Shown piece by piece: positions 60,693 to 64,000 of a stretch of 64,000 nt of DNA (positions are counted from its first letter, which is position 1; the number at the start of each line of letters is the position of its first letter). The stretch comes from DASYLJ01 sp964432595. Lineage in GTDB: Bacteria > Desulfobacterota > Binatia > DP-6. The translations under genes were made by a program, and so were the position numbers. The DNA lies in NCBI GenBank assembly GCA_964432595.1, contig CAYSOF010000021.1:1-64000 (forward strand), given 5' to 3'. The notes below the pieces were generated by a model. That model searched no databases, was not told where the DNA came from, and saw nothing but the letters and a program-made list of their open reading frames with translations.

Positions 60693-62246
60693 TCACCCGT
60701 CGACGGGCACGGTCACCACGAACGTCGAGCCGACGCCGAGCGTGCTCTCGACGCGCACCGTGCCCTGCATGACCTGGACGAGCCGTTTGACGATGTGCAG
60801 TCCGAGCCCCATGCCGCCGAAGCGGCGCGTGTTCGAGCCGTCGGCCTGACGGAAGCGATCGAAGATCACCGCGACGTCGTCCGCGGCGATGCCGATGCCC
60901 GTGTCGCGCACCCGCAGGGTCAGCAGGCCGGCGTCGATCGTCGCCGTGACGACGACTTCGCCCGCCGCGGTGAACTTGAGGCCGTTCGTGACGAGGTGCT
61001 TCAGCACGGCGCGGATCTTCCGCCGGTCGAGTCGCAGCGGCGCGGCGGGCACCGGCGCCCAGCAGAGCGTGACGCCGTCCGGCACGAGCGTCTCGACCTC
61101 GCGCTCGACGTCGATGAAGACGTCGGCGAGCTCGACCGGATCGGACGCCACCCGGTCGTTGCCTTCGTCGAGCGAGCCCAAGTCGAGCGTGCCCTCGATC
61201 AGGTCGAGCAACTGGCGCGTGCCGCGTCGGATGGCCGCCACGGCGCTGGCCTCGTCGGGGCCGAGCGTGCCGTCGGCGAGGATCTCGCCGTAGCCGGAGA
61301 TCACGTTCAGCGGCGTGCGCAGCTCGTGCGACAGCGTCGTCAGGAACTCCGACTTGAGACGGCTCGCCGTCTGGAGATCGGCGATCAGGAACGCGTTGTC
61401 GAGCGCGACGGCCGTCGCCTGCGCGATGCCCTGCGCGAGCCGCGTCTCCCTCGCCGTGAGCGGCCCGGAGCGGCGGCGGTAGCCGTGCAGGAGGATGCCG
61501 ACGATGTCGCGACGGCGGCAGATCGGCACGCACACGGCGGCGGAGAGGCCGAGCGTCTCGAAGAGCGCCGCGGGCATCAGGTCCTGGTCGGACGTGTCGG
61601 CCAGCTCGATCACGGCGCCGGGCTCGAGGACGCGCAGCAGCGGCAGCTCGTCGGGCGCGAGCGCGATCTCCGACAGGACTTCGTGCACGTCGGGCCGCAC
61701 CGGGCCGGCGCTGGCGAAGAAGCGATACCGGCGCCGCTTCGCGTCCCAGCCGAGCACGCTGCTCCAGTCGCAGCCGAGCAGCTTGAGCGCCATCGTGTTC
61801 ACCCAGTCGAGGATGTAGGGCTCGTCCAGATGGCTGTTCAGCGTCTCGCCGAGGTGGAGCAGGGCGCCGGCGATCTCGAGCTCCTCGCGTAGCGCGCGCT
61901 CGGTCGCGTGGCGGCCCGTCAGGTCGCGCAGCACCACCGTGTGACGGCCGTCGTCCGCCGGCCACGCGGTCAGCTCGCAGGGGAAGCGCGAGCCGTCGCG
62001 GCGTCGCGCCTCGAACGGGTCGTCGGGCGACGACGGCGGCCGCACGATCGCCTCGAGCGGCATGCCGGCGATCTCGTCGGGCGCGAAGCGGAGCAGCGTC
62101 GCGCAGTCGGCGGAGACGCTCAGGACGATGCCGTCGCCGTCGACGACGAATTGCACGTAGCGACCGCCCCCGCCGCGGGCGCGCGACAGCAGCGGGTTCC
62201 CCTCGGGCAGCCGCATGGCTGCGCTGCGTGCCCCGGGTTGCACCAT
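60693..62246 (-). CDS. Sensor histidine kinase with PAS and GAF domains
   Basis: The 517-residue product has a PAS domain (about 30-115), GAF domain (about 135-285), HisKA with the phosphoacceptor His307 in SHELRTPLNVISGY, and HATPase with the N box (KHLVTNGLKFTAAG), DTGIGIAADD and GGMGLGLHIVK. No membrane segment is seen, so it senses a cytoplasmic signal. No response regulator is encoded nearby. The ATG at 62246 is possible; MRLPEGN at 62216 is an alternative. A perfect small inverted repeat sits just upstream. Confidence 0.9.
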   Translation of the reverse strand: MVQPGARSAAMRLPEGNPLLSRARGGGGRYVQFVVDGDGIVLSVSADCATLLRFAPDEIAGMPLEAIVRPPSSPDDPFEARRRDGSRFPCELTAWPADDGRHTVVLRDLTGRHATERALREELEIAGALLHLGETLNSHLDEPYILDWVNTMALKLLGCDWSSVLGWDAKRRRYRFFASAGPVRPDVHEVLSEIALAPDELPLLRVLEPGAVIELADTSDQDLMPAALFETLGLSAAVCVPICRRRDIVGILLHGYRRRSGPLTARETRLAQGIAQATAVALDNAFLIADLQTASRLKSEFLTTLSHELRTPLNVISGYGEILADGTLGPDEASAVAAIRRGTRQLLDLIEGTLDLGSLDEGNDRVASDPVELADVFIDVEREVETLVPDGVTLCWAPVPAAPLRLDRRKIRAVLKHLVTNGLKFTAAGEVVVTATIDAGLLTLRVRDTGIGIAADDVAVIFDRFRQADGSNTRRFGGMGLGLHIVKRLVQVMQGTVRVESTLGVGSTFVVTVPVDG

Positions 62247-62249
62247 CCG

Positions 62250-62263
62250 GCACCGAACGGTGC
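62250..62263. promoter_or_regulatory. Short inverted repeat upstream of the histidine kinase gene
   Basis: GCACCG and CGGTGC are separated by AA, immediately before the proposed kinase start. It could be an operator or a ribosome-site hairpin. Confidence 0.25.
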
Positions 62264-62373
62264 AAGCGGCATGCCGCGGCAGGCCGCGAAGTCACCGACA
62301 CAGCAGCCGAATCGATCGACGAAACCGCGTGGCTCCGTCACGGAACGGACGCGTCACGCACCGCTGAATGCGG

Positions 62374-63948
62374 TCAGTGCCCCTCGCCCTCGACCGTGAT
62401 CCACGGGGCGACGAAGAACCACCCCGCCATGGCCGCGTAGGCGAGCGCGAAGTTCCATGCCGGGACGAGCGCGACGACCGTGTCGCCCGGCGTCCAGCGA
62501 TAGGAGTGCATGAGCCCCAGGGCCGACAGGACGGCGGCGGCGGCGCACCAGCCGGCGGCGCGACGGAACTGCTTTTCGATGATCGCGACGGTCGCCGCGG
62601 CGAGGATGGTCGCCGTGAAGATGAAGCCCTGCTCGAGCGCGAACGCGCCCTCGATCCACGTGTCGCTGGCGTGGAACGCCGGGATCAGCGCGGGCGAGAA
62701 CGGCGGGCCGCCCGGGAGGCCGACCCCCGCGGCGCGCAGCCCGTTCTTCGCCATGAGGACGCCCCAAGCGGCGACGCCGGGCAGCAGTCCGATGACGACG
62801 GCCGGCGCGTGCGCCCGCGGCGTCGCCTGAAACGACTGCGCCGTGATGACGATGCCGATCCACAGGACGATGGCGAGGCCGGCGTCGACGGGGACGCCCC
62901 ACGCGATGTGCGAGAGCGTGCCCGTGAGGCACACGATCGTGGCGAACACGCCGTTCAGCACCGAGTAGCCGGCGCGCGCGCCCATCGCCTTCCAGCCCGG
63001 GTGACCGATGTAGATCGTCGTCGGAAAGCACGAGCCGAAGCATGCCGCGGCGACGGAGCCGAGCCCGTTCATCGCGAGCGATGGCGCGGTCGCGTAGCGG
63101 TCGCCCGCGGCTTCGGCGCTCTCGATGTTCTGCAGCGAGCCGACGACGTTGAAGAGGCCCATCGGCAGGATGACCGACATGTAGGCCAGCAGATGGTCGG
63201 CGCGCAGGCCGGCGATGAGGTCGCCGATCACCGGGATCGGGAGCTGCAGCGACGCGGGCAGCGGCGGCGTCGTGCCGGGCGCGATACCGGTCACCCAGGC
63301 GAGCAGCGTGCCGAGCGCCACGGCGACGAAGCCGCCCGGCAGCCCGCCGCGCAGCCGCACGCCGCCGAAGTAGGTGAGCAGCACGATGCCGAACGTCGTC
63401 AGCCCGACGATCGGATGCGCGAACGCCCGGAAGAGGAAGCCGAGCGCGATGAAGCCGAGCGCGATGCCGGCGAGCGTCGACAGGAGCGCCGCGCGCGGCG
63501 TGGCCTGACGGATGCGCTCGGCGCCGAGCGCGCCGATCAGCTCGATCACGCCCGAGCCGAGGCACGCGACGAGACCGGCCTGCCACGCGACGCGGACGGG
63601 ATCGGCCGCGCCGGCCGCCTCCGCGGCGAGCTTCGCCGGCAGCATCACGAGGAAGACGTGGCCGAAGAGCGAGACGGTGTTGATGCCGTAGGGCAGGGCG
63701 CAGACGTCGGTCCGACCCTCGCGCGCGGCGAGGCGGTGCGCCTGCCAGGCGTAGAAGACGTTGCCGACGACCAGCGACACGGCGGCACCCGGCAGGACCC
63801 GGCCGTAGAGCAGGTCCGGCGGCATGCCGAGCACGGTGCGGCAGAGCGCGTCGATCAGCAGCAGCTGGACGAGATTGTCGAGCGCCAGGCCGAAGAAGCC
63901 GTCGACGTCGCCGCGAACCAGCCAGGGCAGGCGCTGCACGGGCGCCAC
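62374..63948 (-). CDS. NCS2/AzgA-like purine or xanthine permease family protein
   Basis: The roughly 524-residue product has about 12-14 hydrophobic helices. Segments ALPYGINTVSLFGHVFLV and ILPMGLFNVVGSLQNIESAEAAGD follow the NCS2 nucleobase permease pattern, and the latter holds conserved substrate/proton residues. Substrate is uncertain; purine, xanthine, uracil and sulfate-like anions have all been suggested in related groups. The start is uncertain: GTG at 63948 begins near the family core, and a TTG at 63975 is also in frame. Confidence 0.8.
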   Translation of the reverse strand: MAPVQRLPWLVRGDVDGFFGLALDNLVQLLLIDALCRTVLGMPPDLLYGRVLPGAAVSLVVGNVFYAWQAHRLAAREGRTDVCALPYGINTVSLFGHVFLVMLPAKLAAEAAGAADPVRVAWQAGLVACLGSGVIELIGALGAERIRQATPRAALLSTLAGIALGFIALGFLFRAFAHPIVGLTTFGIVLLTYFGGVRLRGGLPGGFVAVALGTLLAWVTGIAPGTTPPLPASLQLPIPVIGDLIAGLRADHLLAYMSVILPMGLFNVVGSLQNIESAEAAGDRYATAPSLAMNGLGSVAAACFGSCFPTTIYIGHPGWKAMGARAGYSVLNGVFATIVCLTGTLSHIAWGVPVDAGLAIVLWIGIVITAQSFQATPRAHAPAVVIGLLPGVAAWGVLMAKNGLRAAGVGLPGGPPFSPALIPAFHASDTWIEGAFALEQGFIFTATILAAATVAIIEKQFRRAAGWCAAAAVLSALGLMHSYRWTPGDTVVALVPAWNFALAYAAMAGWFFVAPWITVEGEGH

Positions 63949-64000
63949 GCTAGTGGTCGGCCGCCCGAGTCTCAATCAACGGCTCACCCCGCACGGCCGC

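Noticed and set aside
1..64000. tRNA, rRNA, insertion sequences, integrases, phage genes or attachment sites
   Set aside because: Scanning the intergenic spaces by eye gave no cloverleaf, transposase or integrase motifs; spaces are mostly under 200 bases.

Overview
This 64 kb window is high-GC bacterial chromosome, about two-thirds to 70% G+C by eye. Genes are densely packed on both strands and many start with GTG. I see no rRNA, tRNA, CRISPR array, phage or transposase. Several traits recall Candidatus Binatota (Desulfobacterota_B) or a related former deltaproteobacterial lineage: a secreted DUF4215 (Myxococcus-type cysteine-rich repeat) protein, a secreted protein with a Thr/Ser linker, two divergent complex I loci, and the fatty-acid/xenobiotic style genes (thiolase, MaoC, P450). 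The taxonomic call is inference only.

Layout. 145-10681: a secreted Cys-rich modular protein, a SulP transporter with a beta-carbonic anhydrase (inorganic carbon uptake), a thiolase, a patatin-like lipase, and an amgK-murU pair (peptidoglycan sugar recycling). 10794-20152: a tightly overlapping complex I operon, nuoA-C-D-E-H-J-K-L-M-N ('set 1'). It contains no nuoB, nuoF, nuoG or nuoI, so all Fe-S subunits except NuoE are absent. 20253-26766: MarR regulator, cytochrome P450 and SnoaL-like protein; PanE, LemA, TPM-domain protein, nucleotidyltransferase, a membrane protein and a MaoC-like protein. 27152-31805: the first half of a second complex I, nuoA-B-C-D-H-I ('set 2'). A 242 bp inverted-repeat element with covarying hairpins lies between nuoC and nuoD. 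speA (arginine decarboxylase) and a cation/proton antiporter follow with zero intergenic space, then a cation-chloride-cotransporter-like protein, small unknown genes, an amidohydrolase, a secreted protein and an amidase. 43024-48988: the second half of set 2, nuoJ-K-L-M-N. Set 2 as a whole is the 11-subunit form (A,B,C,D,H,I,J,K,L,M,N) without the NADH module E/F/G. 49005-64000: rsmI, two paralogous secreted STN-like proteins flanking a methyltransferase, a GT39-type glycosyltransferase, acyP, ligA, a complementary M16 peptidase pair, a DHFR/RibD-like protein, two small envelope proteins, a hybrid PAS/GAF histidine kinase and an NCS2-type permease.

How the genes fit together. The dominant theme is respiratory energy conservation. 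Two non-identical proton-pumping membrane arms are encoded within 38 kb, each lacking part of the electron-input machinery, and neither copy of nuoF or nuoG is present. Ion-homeostasis genes (antiporter, cation-chloride cotransporter, polyamine synthesis) sit inside the split set 2 locus. The most notable points are the Fe-S-poor set 1 operon, the split 11-subunit set 2, the covarying hairpin element inside it, and a roughly 160-residue uncharacterised C-terminal or N-terminal domain shared by the two secreted proteins at 145-3057 and 40460-41452.
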